Source: Spirodela intermedia (lineage: Eukaryota > Streptophyta > Magnoliopsida > Alismatales > Araceae). Taken from it: a stretch of DNA of 64,000 bases. Under the pieces are notes generated by a model. The model made no database searches. It worked only from the letters and a program-made list of their open reading frames with translations, and was not told the DNA's origin. Location: NCBI GenBank assembly GCA_902729315.2, contig LR746264.1:7409878-7473877 (forward strand), read 5' to 3'. The translations under genes were made by a program, and so were the position numbers. This document shows, in pieces, positions 1 to 10,920 of this stretch (position 1 is the first letter of the stretch; every line of letters begins with the position of its first letter).

Positions 1-1
1 G

Positions 2-300
2 AACGCGAAGCTGGATGAAACGCTGCTGTCGTTCAGATTCAGGAGGAGTCCGTCGGAACATACCATCTACACCAGGCGGAACGGGGAGGCGTAGCTGGTG
101 GTCGGGGTGTATGTCGATGACCTGGTGATCATCGGCGCCAGCTGCGACGACATCAAGCAGTTCAAAAAAGAGATGGCTGACGCATTCAAGATGAGCGACC
201 TCGGCCTGCTTCGCTACTATCTTGGCATTGAAGTCAGGCAGAGCGCGGGGGGCACCTCAATCAGCCAAGGAGCCTACGCCACCAAGATTGGCCTCGTTGA
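2..300 (+). mobile_element. Ty1/Copia reverse transcriptase fragment, broken
   Basis: Reading from base 2, the frame gives a Copia-type reverse transcriptase. It includes the catalytic YVDD box (110-121, followed by LVIIG) and the downstream block DLGLLRYYLGIEV, then ISQGAYATKI. An in-frame TAG at 92-94 lies just upstream of the catalytic box, so the protein is interrupted. Similarity to the family stops near base 300, where RNase H sequence would be expected. The element must have extended to the left of the window. No LTR belonging to it is visible, so this is a decayed fragment. The family assignment is secure from the motif; the exact right edge is not. Confidence 0.85.
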
Positions 301-1039
301 TGTTCGTGGTAAGTACAGCAAGACTCAGGAGGAGATTGTTGTGAACGGGAGCCTTGCACGTGGCTTCCCCCCCCCTATTGTGAGGTAATGCGGAATTTGG
401 TGATGCGGGATTTCCTGCATAACGCACGGTACTGGCCAGTTTTAGCCAGCTAGTTATTTCTTACGGTTATTCCTTTCCCCCCTTTGTTTTCTTATTTAAA
501 GAGGGCTGTAAGAGTTTTTCAATAGCGAGAAAGTTTTCCTTGTTCCTCCTGCTGTTTTTCCTGTGACTCGTGAGGTGATCTCGCCGGCGACGTCTTAACT
601 GCCGTCGTCTCTCCGGCGAGTTTCTGACAAACCAGGACTCTGGAGCCACGGATCAACGCGAAAATGCCTCCAAAACCTGAGATGAACAACGACGACACGA
701 GAGATCGGGGAGCTAATTGATGAGGCCGTCTGGGGGGTGGTGCGAGAGTCTCGCTTCGTCTGCTGAAACCGACATCCTAGGCATGCCTACATTCCTCTCA
801 TCTTACAATAGCACCCTCTTCTTGGTGAATTAAAGAACTTGCTCGTCACAATAGCACCCTCTTAATTGACGGAGACATTAACTCTTGTCCTCATTAGTAT
901 TTGGTTAAGCAAGGGGCATTCATTTTCTCCGTCTGTCGTCATCTCTTCCTATATTCAGACTCCCTATCGCGACTCTGGAGGGTCTCCCCTAGGGTGGATC
1001 CTTTCCAATTATGGAAAATCAACAAGGTGGCAAAGAAGC
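301..1039. other. No recognisable gene
   Basis: Short frames only. Nothing here matches a protein family, RNA gene or repeat that I recognise. The first part may be further decayed retroelement sequence continuing from the Copia fragment. Confidence 0.5.
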
Positions 1040-2470
1040 ATGACCTATGATAATGCAAATGACGTCTCTTAAACGTTCAATGTAGATACTAGGAATATAT
1101 ATGACAAAAAATGTATGTTATTTGTCATTGACTAATGACGACAAGGGATCACACGTTGCCACATTTCTAAGGACATGAAAACTGTTTGATAGTGTAACCA
1201 TATCATACTGATTCCATCTAGAAAGAGTTAATAAATGAAAGAAGCTTACCTTGCGGTCAATTATTTGTACCTAAATAAGAAGCTTTCGTAGCTATTCGAG
1301 GACGTATAGATTTTGATTCAACATCATCCTCCTTTTCAGATGATTTGAAGCTGGTGCGAGCGTGAATATTTACTGTACACAGTTATCTTCTTTAAACTTG
1401 AAATTTAAAATAAGGCTTCTAAAAATCATGCCAAAATTCAACACTAGCTAGTTCAAGCTTGAGCATAGTTTGTCTCCAAATCTTGTATCCTTCCTGGTAA
1501 CACCCCCATTCTGGAGGGTGTTCCAAGGATGGAAGTCATAAGATGGATTTCGACGTCACAAGGTTTGAGTTGGATCCCAAATTTTCTTTAAGTGCAGTCA
1601 CCCCAGGTTAGTCTTAAAATGTTCGATCAGGGTTATGTTCCATCCAAAATGGCCGTAGTGACCTGATTGGTTACATGAACTTGGTGGTGATTGATTAATC
1701 CAATTTTTTTTGTTGGCATGACCCTGTAGTTATAAATTAAAGAACCCTGCATAAAAATGTATCCACATTAATTAGACCGTGGATATTGGAAATGAGGCAT
1801 TCATAAAAGTGTTAAGCAACCGACCAATGACGCTTATCGCTGGGTTTCTGGATTCAGAATGTTCGGCATGGAAGAAAGACAATTCCTCTTGGTTGGGCGA
1901 ATGCTAATGTGTGTAAACAAAACAGGAGGACGACAAGGTCGCTTTTATACCATGTTAACTAAAGAGAGAGAGAGGGAAAGACGGAGACAAGAGAGGGAGA
2001 AAGGGAGGAAAGCCAGACATAGACAAGAACAAGCAAGTAACGAGGACCAAAAACATGTCTAGGCTAATAAATAACAGGAACCGGATCATAACAAGGCTAA
2101 AAAATAATGAGGACCAAAACCCGACAAGATTAGAACATACAAAGACTATATTTAACAATGTGTTATTGGTTGGTGGCGTATGAACAGTGCCCTTTGGGAT
2201 GCACAACTGTGGTCAATCTCCTAATTATGAGGTAAGGAGTCTACTTTATATAGTCGCTTATAAAGAATACTCTATCAAGGGACCTTGTGCTGTAGTTTTA
2301 ACGTTAGACCCTCATTCTATGATTATTTCCATAATGCCCTTGAATTTCTATAGAGGCTATTTCTTTAAAATGGATGATACGAACATTGTATATCTCGCTA
2401 TATAAAGAGCGCTACAATTTTGAACCAAATCGATGCCATATTACATTGGTATTCGTTGCTTAAATTAAAT
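1040..2470. repeat. Interspersed repeat A (pair of repeat B)
   Basis: This stretch is collinear with 9510-10920 in the same orientation over about 1.4 kb. Landmarks shared in order are: a segment around GCTTACCTTG (1246 and 9702); the phrase TATCCTTCCT.GTAACA followed by CCCCATT (about 1487 and 9978); TTGTTGGCATG (1711 and 10189); AATTAAAGAACCCTGC (1735 and 10215); a GGCATGGAAGAAAG phrase (1865 and, with changes, 10335); and GGTATTCGTTGCTTAA (2447, TT.GAATTCGTTGCTTAA at 10899). Divergence is high with many indels, so the pair is old. The phrase GTAACACCCCC resembles the start of many plant LTRs, so an LTR origin is possible but unproven. Confidence 0.75.
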
Positions 2471-2879
2471 TATTAGAATTATTTATGTATTAATTTTTAA
2501 CTGACCAATTTAATTTTCTAATATGATTTTCATATAGTACCTTCGAAATGGCAGGCTCCACTATAGAAGGAAAATCTAAGCATCAGCTTTTCAGCATGCA
2601 CTATGTCTTTTCTATCACAAACTAGAGGGAATTTATTAGACATAGTAGCATCCAAAAAATATCAACATTGATAGTCTTGTTGATACTGAAGCCTTGAAAG
2701 AACACCCAAAAGCTTATTAGGTACAATAGCATCGCTGGTTCTAGAGATTCAGTGATCTACCATATCATATATACTTAGACTTTTAGGTTTCGTTTCATTT
2801 ATTATTTTATGATTTCACTCGTCGTATGTTGACAAAGAGCTTCCAACACCTCCTTATTTTGTATCATAACTTTTCATAC

Positions 2880-3140
2880 GTAGATGTACTGATGTTGATT
2901 TCTTGTGCTGTTCTATAGTGCAACTTGCACTCCTTACACATCTGTATAAATACATGTTAAACTGTTCTCTATGATATACCAAGTTATTTGCATATTGCTT
3001 ATTCGTTTGATTTCTGAATTTTTTTAAAATTAAAATATTATGCTTGGCATTATGGTTTGTCCTGTATTCTAACTCTTAATATATTACTATATGACAGATA
3101 GCATATTTAGAATTAAATTGATGTATCACCAATTAGAAGG
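2880..3140. repeat. Interspersed repeat C (pair of C')
   Basis: The AT-rich stretch around TGATATACCAAGTTATTT (2971), then GTTTGATTTCTGAATTTTT and AAATTAAAATATTATG, reappears with substitutions at about 7880-8190 (TGATATATCAAGTTATTT, GTTTGATTTCTAAATTTTT). Both copies end in AAATTGATGTA.CA. They are direct repeats. The left and right limits are approximate. No coding potential is seen. Confidence 0.7.
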
Positions 3141-3457
3141 CATCATTTGCAAAAAAATTGGACGTATAGAATATTTGAAAAGCATTGCATTCATTGTGTT
3201 TTAAAGGAATTTTACTCATCAGTGATAACGATATGATTACATCATTTTGTTCATAGATATCCCAACGACGGCCTCCGGTCTTCCTACGTCGCCTCAACCA
3301 CCAACCTGCTCCTGCCTAGCAGCCGAACAGGGGCTCCTGACCCTCGGGTTGGCCCCGTAACCCCTTCCCGGAGACATTGCTCCCTGTTCTCTCTCACCTG
3401 GACTTTCCACCCCGACCGGGATAACAGCAGCGGGGGATTCCTGGAGCCGCCCGGACG

Positions 3458-4148
3458 GTGTTGTTTGTGGCGTTCCTGGTTCTGACGGCGGCGCCTGGGC
3501 TCAGACCCCTTTCCCCGCTCCTTCTCCCCCGAAGAAGGCCCCAGTGTCTCCCCCGCCCTCGAGGAAGACGCCCCCCACCTCCCCGCACCACGCCGAGGCT
3601 CCCAGTCCGCCAGAAAACCCCTGCGAAACGGCTGTCTACGATGACCTTGTAGACTGCCTGGACTACGTGAGTCCCGAGAACAACCGGCCGAAGTTCCCCT
3701 CTAACGAATGGTGCAATGGTGTAAGAAGTACTTGAAAGACCAACCCGAATGCGTCTGCTTTTTCATAAAACCGCCGAAAGAAATCGCCGACTATGTCGAC
3801 CAAGGGAAGGCCTATAAGCTCGCCGGTGCGTGTAAGGGGAAGATCCCTCCGATCAATGAGTGATTCAGTGAGGCCCCTGTTTTTCCTTCTACTCTCTTTT
3901 TTCTGTGCTCTTCGTTATTCGTGCAGCACCTTACACATCTGTTTCTACGAATCTCTCTATAACGGTCTTATTTCGTTTTCCAGATTACAGCTCTACGCCA
4001 ATGGTCTCTGGAGGAGTAACCAGGCGCCACACCGCTGGCCAGTACCTCTGCCCCCCCGTCGAACAACGCTGCCAACCCGAGTTTCATGCCCTCCGCCACG
4101 GCTTTTCTCGGGGGAACCTCCCTCGCCATCGTCACCGCCATCCTCTGA
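3458..4148 (+). pseudogene. GPI-anchored non-specific lipid-transfer protein (LTPG/xylogen-like), broken
   Basis: Stitched across frames, this is a small secreted lipid-transfer protein that would act at the outer plasma membrane or cell wall. A hydrophobic signal (LFVAFLVLTAAPGL, from 3461) is followed by a Pro/Ser-rich linker, then the cysteine-patterned core: NPCETAVYDDLVDCLDYV, then EWCNGV, then KKYLKDQPECVCFF and KLAGACKG. A 131-bp GT-AG intron fits at 3860-3990. Exon 2 ends in a GPI-signal-like tail (NPSFMPSATAFLGG, then TSLAIVTAIL, stop 4146-4148). Breaks: there is no ATG (GTG sits where the start belongs). Single-base deletions are implied near 3496, 3721 and 4019. The usual CC pair reads WC, and the last family cysteine is missing. 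The intron is retained, so this is not a processed copy. Assembly indels could explain the frameshifts, but not the lost start or cysteines. Confidence 0.75.
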
Positions 4149-5804
4149 GCCGGACTCTCGCACAAGAACGCCAGCAAGGAAAAGGAAATAAACAGGTCCC
4201 CTTTCTTCCATGGCACCCTGTAATTCTTCCTCGTCGTCTAAGGAACGCCCGTGCCCCTGCCGGCTGCGCATTAGCCTCCTCGTCCTTGACCGAGGAGCGC
4301 CTGGTCATTATTCGTCGTCTACCTCTGTCCGTGATTCGTCTGCTACATAAAAACGCCTCAATCTTCTCTGGATGATTTCATCCAACAGAAACCGGCAATG
4401 ACGACCTTGGGAGCGCCGTCACGAAAATTAAATTGATATGGATGAACGATGCAGGACGGTATACGCCTTATAAATGATCCCCCCGGTCTCTACCTCTCAG
4501 CTTTCTCCGGGAGGGGATTCAATCGCTGCCGACCGGCTTAAAGCGTGTGAACAGCCCGAACCCATCTTTATCTCGGCTATGCAGTCACGAGCAAGCAGCT
4601 GACTATAGAGGGGAGGAACGACACTAGAAATCGATGTCCCCGGCACACTAGATAAATATATATGCTATTGTATATTATCTAACATGCTCAGGATCTATCA
4701 GTACGAGTAAAAAAACGTTAATTTCTAAAATAATTATAATTTTTGTTGGTGTTAAAAGATTGTAAGGCATTTACTTCGCTACCATTTATTTTGTTACAGA
4801 TACATAATTGGTGATTGTCTTGAATCGAATAAAATAAACAAAATCAGTAGCTCTAGAGAAAATGAAAACATTAATCGGTAATCATTCGCAAATCTCTTCG
4901 TTGAACTTTTGAGGGGAGCAGCTTCAATGCTTGAAGCAGATTGCTTAAAGAGAATAATATCTCACTCAGCCATTGAATGCATGAAATTAGTTCACAAAGA
5001 AAAGAATGCGTAAAGAATGTTATTATTTTAAGTATCACATTGGGATGGCGTCTCTTTTGATCCCAATAAAATATTACTAAATGATTCGATTTTTAATTGT
5101 TGCTTCAAACCTGATTAGTATTTATACAGCAATACTTGTACACGCGATGCTATTATTTACGGTCTTTACTCTTGGAATCATATGCAGTAGTAGTTGGAAC
5201 AGCTCGCCCCCTGATGTCCCCATCGGGGGGTAGTGTGTAGGTTTCCCCCTTGTTTCCTCCTTGGAGAGATGAGCCAATCTCTTTAAATGTAAGCATGACT
5301 AATTTTTTAACATAGAACCAAGAAATTTGCTACAATTGTGAGTGTTCTTAATTTATTATGAGAATTTAATATTTCAAACCCATTAAATGTTTGCAGCTGG
5401 AAAATTTAGAATTATAACAGACGTTAATATGTAGAATAACTATATTTTTTATTAAAGCATTTTGTTACGTTTAAGTTCACTGAACAAGAAAGATCGATTG
5501 AGAGTGGCAAGGACCAAGGCAAGAAGTGTAGATCGTAATTTCTTAATGCAGAAGGTTGTGCATGAAACTTTTCTATCAATTTGTATCATATTGGTATATT
5601 ACATCTTTTCCACATCTCTTGACCAAAGTCCAGAGAAACTGCCGACCGCCACAACCAGAAACAGTGAAATCGTGAGGTTTGGATCCTGTTCATAATGGCC
5701 GCCTTGTACTGAGGTAATTTATGGGGATTTTCAGTACATACCCAACTTCTAGTTCAAGTGTTTTATACATCAATCAACACCACAGAGCCAGGAAGGCTTG
5801 CATC
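4149..5804. other. No recognisable gene
   Basis: The first 450 bases are moderately GC-rich and probably represent the old 3' flank of the lipid-transfer gene remnant. The rest is AT-rich with only short, unrecognised frames. Confidence 0.5.
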
Positions 5805-6195
5805 ACATATCGACAGTGTGTTCTATCTAGATGCCGTTAGAGTCAACAATCAATCATTTGAGGGAGGACTATGAAATCGAGCGTATTCAGTCAACATTTA
5901 ACATCCTACTAATACCTCATTAATATTGATTGAATGCTCCAACTTTATGGTCCTATAGACATCAACTTGGTCAAAAAACGATCTTCGCATGATAATTCTT
6001 GAAATTTGTTTCACGACATATTTGTTGAAAAGTATTGCGCCACATATGAACATTATGCTTTATCTAGACGTCAATGGAGCTAACAATCAGTCGTTCGAGG
6101 GACGAGGAATATGAAATGGAGACCATTCAGTCAATATTCAATATCCTATTAACACGTCAATAATATTGATTGAATGCTACAATTTCCATGGTCCT
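5805..6195. repeat. Direct duplication of a 150-bp segment
   Basis: The segment 5805-5954 (from ACATAT to TGGTCCT) is repeated with about 20-25% differences at 6042-6195. Both copies contain TCTATCTAGA or TTTATCTAGA near the start, a CAATCA.TC.TT.GAGGGA block, ATTCAGTCAA and AATATTGATTGAATGCT near the end. The period is about 240 bp. No coding content is recognised. Confidence 0.7.
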
Positions 6196-6599
6196 CCGAA
6201 GGTAGGAGGTTTTTGGCCTCGAAGCGTCGGCACAATATTAAGAAAGGGGGACTAATCATCAACACATTACAAGACATTTTTTATAACAATTTTTTCCGCT
6301 TAATCTATATCTACGCTCTAAAGACTCTCTACTTGAATTTTAAGTTCAGCATCTTACTGGATTTACATCTCAAACTGACTCAATATTTCTCAAATCACCT
6401 TCTAGATTATACCATTCTAAGTGGCGAAAAGCAAATAAGCTCCCCACCTATGTCTTCTAGACTCCACGGATTTAGGAGGCCAAATCAAAGAAGCTCCCCA
6501 TTTCTCTCTTGTTAGCTTTGAGATTCTACACCCACCGTATCTCACACAATTTAATATAAATAAGACGGAGATAGTTTATTCAATGTTGAATTTTTTTTT

Positions 6600-6960
6600 C
6601 CTGCTTGATCACGATTGTTCCAGCGTGCAAGATAGCATTATTTCTTCTCTTCACGTTATTCGTTTTCTTTTTGTTCTCCTTGTTTAGTCGATTAAGAGAA
6701 GCGGTGTATATAGAGTGGCTAGTTTTTTATCTCTTCTTTCTCCTTCGCCTTCTCTTCTCTTCCTCTTCCTCTTCCTTTCTTCTTCTCTTTCTCGTTCTCC
6801 TTTCTCCCTTCATTTTCTTTTTCTCGTTCTCTTCTTATTCTTCCCTGAGGTCAAAGGTGAGCGGCGTCGATCATCTCTTCTCTCTCCTTATTATCTTCTC
6901 TTCGAGCTTTCTCTTCCCACGCAAACAGATGTTTTTCTCTTCCATCTTCCTGGGAATACC
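6600..6960. other. CT-rich low-complexity tract
   Basis: This is a pyrimidine-dominated stretch (repeated TTCTTCTC and TCTTCCTC motifs). It produces hydrophobic phantom frames full of Leu, Phe and Ser. I do not consider it coding. Confidence 0.7.
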
Positions 6961-6974
6961 TCGATGAAGTTTCG

Positions 6975-7200
6975 TCGTCGAATCCCTCATTTTTCCGGTC
7001 AAGATCAGCTAGCTTTCTCGTCGTCAAAATCATCGTTTTCGAGTGAAGAACAGCAAGCTTTCTCATCGTCAAATATCTCGTTTTTCTGGTGAAGATTCAG
7101 GTGATTTTCCGTCGTCGAATCCCTTTCTTTTGGGCAAAGATCAGTTGACTTTCTCGTCGTCAAAACTCCTGTTTTTCCGGCAAACTTCTGAGAGATTTGA
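6975..7200. repeat. 45-bp minisatellite, about 5 units
   Basis: Units begin with CGTCGTC(A/G)AA at about 6976, 7018, 7063, 7108 and 7155. Each continues with a T-rich block (TTTTTCCGG-like) and an A-rich block (AAGATCAG-like) before TTTCT. The period is near 45 bp. Read in one frame the units would be 15 codons starting SSS(N/K), but the series contains a stop, so I treat it as non-coding tandem repeat sequence. Confidence 0.7.
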
Positions 7201-7230
7201 TGGATACTCACTTCCTCGTCAACGCCACGT

Positions 7231-7577
7231 CGGAGGAGGACTTGACCGTCAATTAGGCCAACGCTCCGGAGGACGCCAGTCAAGAAGTTGAACCGGCAAA
7301 GGTCGCAGGGAGCCGAAAGAACGGGGCCAGAAGGCAAAGCAATCCGTCAGCTCAATCGACAATCAGGGAAAACGATATAAGACGTCCTGCTGGCTTCCTT
7401 CATGCCTTCCTTCGGTCCGTAGGACGTCTTATTTCGTTTCCCCTGACTGTTGGTTGAGCTGATGGATTACTTCGCCTTCTGGCCCGTTCTTTTGTCTCCC
7501 TACGAGCTTTCCCGCTTCAACTTCTTGACTGGTCGTCTTCCGGAGCGTTGGCCCAAGTGGCGGTCAAGTCCTCCTCG
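7231..7577. repeat. Foldback (long inverted repeat) element 1
   Basis: The left arm 7231-7388 and right arm 7421-7577 are near-perfect reverse complements (about 155 bp each, roughly 85% identical by eye) around a 32-base loop at 7389-7420. Matching landmarks: AGGAGGACTTGACCG on the left answers CGGTCAAGTCCTCCT on the right, and ATAAGACGTCCT answers AGGACGTCTTAT. It carries no protein-coding frame. The form suits a MITE or foldback transposon. It shares the phrase CTGGCTTCCTTC with the hairpin at 24.3 kb. Confidence 0.85.
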
Positions 7578-7879
7578 TTTTTCCAGCGTAGTGAATGAGT
7601 TGATCTTCTTCCTTTGATTATCAGAGTTTGGGAGAGAGGGCAGTGCTACAACATGAGTCGTCGAAAAACCAATATTTCTGGTAAAAACCAATATTTCTGA
7701 TAAAAACCACTATCCACATATGGTGCAATAGGGGATTACTAGTTGCTAGCTTCCCTTTACTAGATTCATGAGTCTAACAACTCAAATGCTGATAGTACTT
7801 ACTTCCAGATTCGGACTCTAGGCAACAAGGTACTTAAAATTTGGTGCAATCTCGTCATTTTGGATTCACAGCTTTAGAA

Positions 7880-8190
7880 ATACAACTCATGAATTATATC
7901 CATATAAATGTTGATGTCTCATCGTGTTCCATAACATGAAGTCGATACATTAAAATATTCTCCTTGATATATCAAGTTATTTTCAGATTACTTATAAGTT
8001 TGATTTCTAAATTTTTATGAAATTAAAATATTATGTTTGATATGCTCGTTTGTATTGTAACTCTTCATATGTTAATATTGATTACATTACGTATTTATAT
8101 TAGAGTTACAGATAGAGTTGCAGAGTTTGAATAATAGTTAAACTTATGTAGTTGATCCATTTAATGAATCAAATTGATGTACCAAAAACC
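7880..8190. repeat. Interspersed repeat C'
   Basis: Second copy of repeat C (2880-3140), same orientation, with substitutions and about 40 bp of extra sequence near the right end. Shared landmarks are AAGTTATTT, GTTTGATTTCTAAATTTTT, AAATTAAAATATTATG and AAATTGATGTACCA. Confidence 0.7.
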
Positions 8191-9509
8191 ACCCGTTTTT
8201 GTTTGCCCATGGATATAGAAGCTCATTGCGACGGGAAATTAAATGATGCTCTATTACTTTCGTGCCATGCTCTCAGTGGACATACGATGGATGGGCACCT
8301 GGATCCCCCAGAAACAAGATTACGCAAATAACAATAATGTAGCAGCCGCAGTTGATCCAGAAGCTATGATCCTAGAAGATACGCCAATGACTACTTACCG
8401 ATACTACATTCAAGGGGTTTCTACGGGGTCTCTAATCGACATGGCGCCTTTTTTTGGAGCGAGTTGGGATATCGATAGAGAAGTGCCATACGGTAAGGGG
8501 CACCTTCCCTTTCCAGCTTGGGCCACCAGCCGCTGCGGGTTCTTTACTAGCATCCTAAGTGGTGCACGGCCTCCGGTCTTGCGATGCCACCACCCCGCCT
8601 CAAGCCTGACCTTCGTTCCTAGAATCCGGGTGACAGGCAGAAGCCCGGTTGGGTAGCGGGCGCTTCCCGGGTTAGTCCGATGAAGCTACTAAGAAGCCTG
8701 CCCGTCGGACTATCCATCGAGTACATCGAGGCAGACTGGCACGGACTAGGTGGCCCCTAAGGGTTCGGACCAACGTGACGGGCCGGCGTGAGCCGACGAT
8801 CCTTCACCTCCCTGGCAGGATCGCTGTCCACGCGGCAATAGATTTGTGGCGCGAGCCTCAACAGCTTGTCAGGATAATCGTATATAGTCAATTTCATAGA
8901 TGTCTAGCTTGGAGCTCGCTATGCATCCATAACGGCCGTTGGAGACTCAGACGACTCAATGTTGGAAGCATAAGTTAAAATTTTGCCATCTGCAACATTT
9001 GACTGGAGAACTGTTATGGTTGAAAACGGAGATGGAGATAGACTTTCCTCTGTCTGTGGACAGCGGGGAGGAGCAGCGGATGAAACTACGTCATCTTTCA
9101 TTAACGTGTATCTCCCATTATATAGGGAGAGCACCCAACATGATATTTCCTAATATGCCCTCAGGCTACATTGTAGTAAGAATCTCTCGGCATTGGAGGC
9201 AGAATTCCGTACAGATTTTGAGTCAATCCACATGTCTGCTGACCTCAATCAGAAGAAATCCTTAACGAAGAGAACGAGGGTTTATCTTCTATTAACTTTA
9301 AGCACTAATTCGAGAAGGTGAACATTTTTCACAGAAGTTAGCGTTTAAGACACGGTCTAACTCTAACTTCCCCTTGATTGAAATGCCCGCTGATTTCTCA
9401 CAAGAATTCCGATCTAGAGAACAGGCCGTAATCTGCCAAGCATCCATAGGTCATCAACTTACTACCGGCATCAAGTTGTAAGACGCATTTCTGTGGGGTT
9501 CTGCTATTA
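8191..9509. other. Unrecognised stretch with a GC-richer island
   Basis: From about 8240 to 8870 the base composition rises well above that of the AT-rich flanks. A frame of 137 codons (8243-8656) reads through it without resembling any family I know. The texture is reminiscent of organellar DNA, but I could not match it to a mitochondrial or plastid gene. The remainder holds nothing recognisable. Confidence 0.35.
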
Positions 9510-10920
9510 TGCAAATGGCGTATCTTAATTGGTCTAAGATTTAAACTGTGAATATATATGATAATACTAGGTATTCTTTATCATTGAATAATCACGTCAA
9601 AAGGTTATTTATACATCGGCGCGTTACTGAGGACGTCGAATAGCTCGATAGAGCGATTTTATCGATACTGCTACAATCTAGAATGAGTTAATTAATCAAA
9701 GGTGCTTACCTTGTGGTTAGTTATCTGTACATAAATAAGAAGTTTCGTAGTTCTTCGAATTCTAGCGAGAAATGTTCAAAACCCACATATTTTGGTACAA
9801 CAAACATCCTTCTTTTTAGTTTTGGCGAAGTGTTCAAAACTAACTGTGTGCATCAACATTTACTCTACTCGGTTATCTTCTTCTCGACTTGGGATTTAAA
9901 ATAAAGTTTGTAAAATTCTGGCCAAAACCCAACACGAGCCAGTGCAGGCTTTAACATGGTATGGATCCAAATCATGTATCCTTCCTAGTAACATCCCCAT
10001 TCCCGATGACATTATTAGATGGACATTAGCGTCACGGGTTCTGATTCGGATCCCAGATTATCCCGTCTCTTTGCACATTCACACTGGGTCTACGTCTTAA
10101 ATGTTTGATTAGGGTAATGCCCGGTCCGAAATAGCCGTAACGACCTAAGTGGATGATTTTTGGGGCGATTGATTACTCCGATCTGTTTTGTTGGCATGGC
10201 TCTGTAGTTCGCAATTAAAGAACCCTGCGAAAAAGTATCTACATTCGTTGGAGCATGGAGATTGGAATTACGAGGCGTTAATCGAGGTGATAAGGAACCA
10301 GCCAATGAAGTTTACGACTAGACCCAAAGTGTTCGGCGTGGAAGAAAGGCTATTCATCTCTGTAGGACGAATGGTCATCATATTCTCGATTTGTCACATA
10401 TCTTATCACTAGGTCTCTAGTTTCGGAGTGTTCGCCATGGAAGAAAGGCTATTCCTCTTCGTACGACAAATGACCATTATGATCTTGCTTCATCACGTAT
10501 CTTATCACTGGGTCTATAGATTCGGAGTATTCGGCATGGAAGAAAGGATATTCCTCATGACACGACGGATCTCCATCATGTTCTTGCTCGGTCACGTATG
10601 TACGGTGTCCTCTGGGATGCATAACTTGGGGGTGAATCTCACAATTGTGAAATGCTGAGTCTCGGCCACTTAGAAAGAATAACCTATTAAGGGACTTGTG
10701 AGTGATGCTGCATTAAAGTTAGGCCCTCATTCGAGAATTAGTTCCACACCGCCTTCTAATTTTCACAAAGGATATTTCATCAATGAGGGCTATTTCATCA
10801 ATACGGATGATACAGCGAACATGAGCCTTAACTATATAATGAGTGCTGCAGCTTTTAACCGCTATTTATCAGCCAAAGACCAGAAATATTACCATTGGAA
10901 TTCGTTGCTTAATTAATGAG
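9510..10920. repeat. Interspersed repeat B (pair of repeat A)
   Basis: Second copy of the repeat described at 1040-2470, in the same orientation. It differs by an internal triplication of a 99-bp unit (10329-10625) that is present only once in copy A. Repeats A and B would be about 8.5 kb apart if they were the two LTRs of one old element. The C and C' pair between them argues for a more complicated history. Confidence 0.75.
10329..10625 (+). repeat. Three tandem 99-bp units inside repeat B
   Basis: Units start at 10329, 10428 and 10527, each with GT(G/A)TTCG.C(A/G)TGGAAGAAAG. The period is exactly 99 bases, 33 codons. In one frame the units read VFG(M/V)EERLF.., then IM..L.HVSYH. A stop (TAG at 10411-10413) ends the first unit, while the second and third are open as one frame to 10658. 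It may be chance or a relic of a coding repeat. Confidence 0.75.

Noticed and set aside
1859-2062. Open frame starting MFGMEERQFLLVGRM in repeat A
   Set aside because: It lies inside an interspersed repeat and runs into a purine-rich tract. The peptide recurs in repeat B, so it is noted as a repeat feature rather than a gene.
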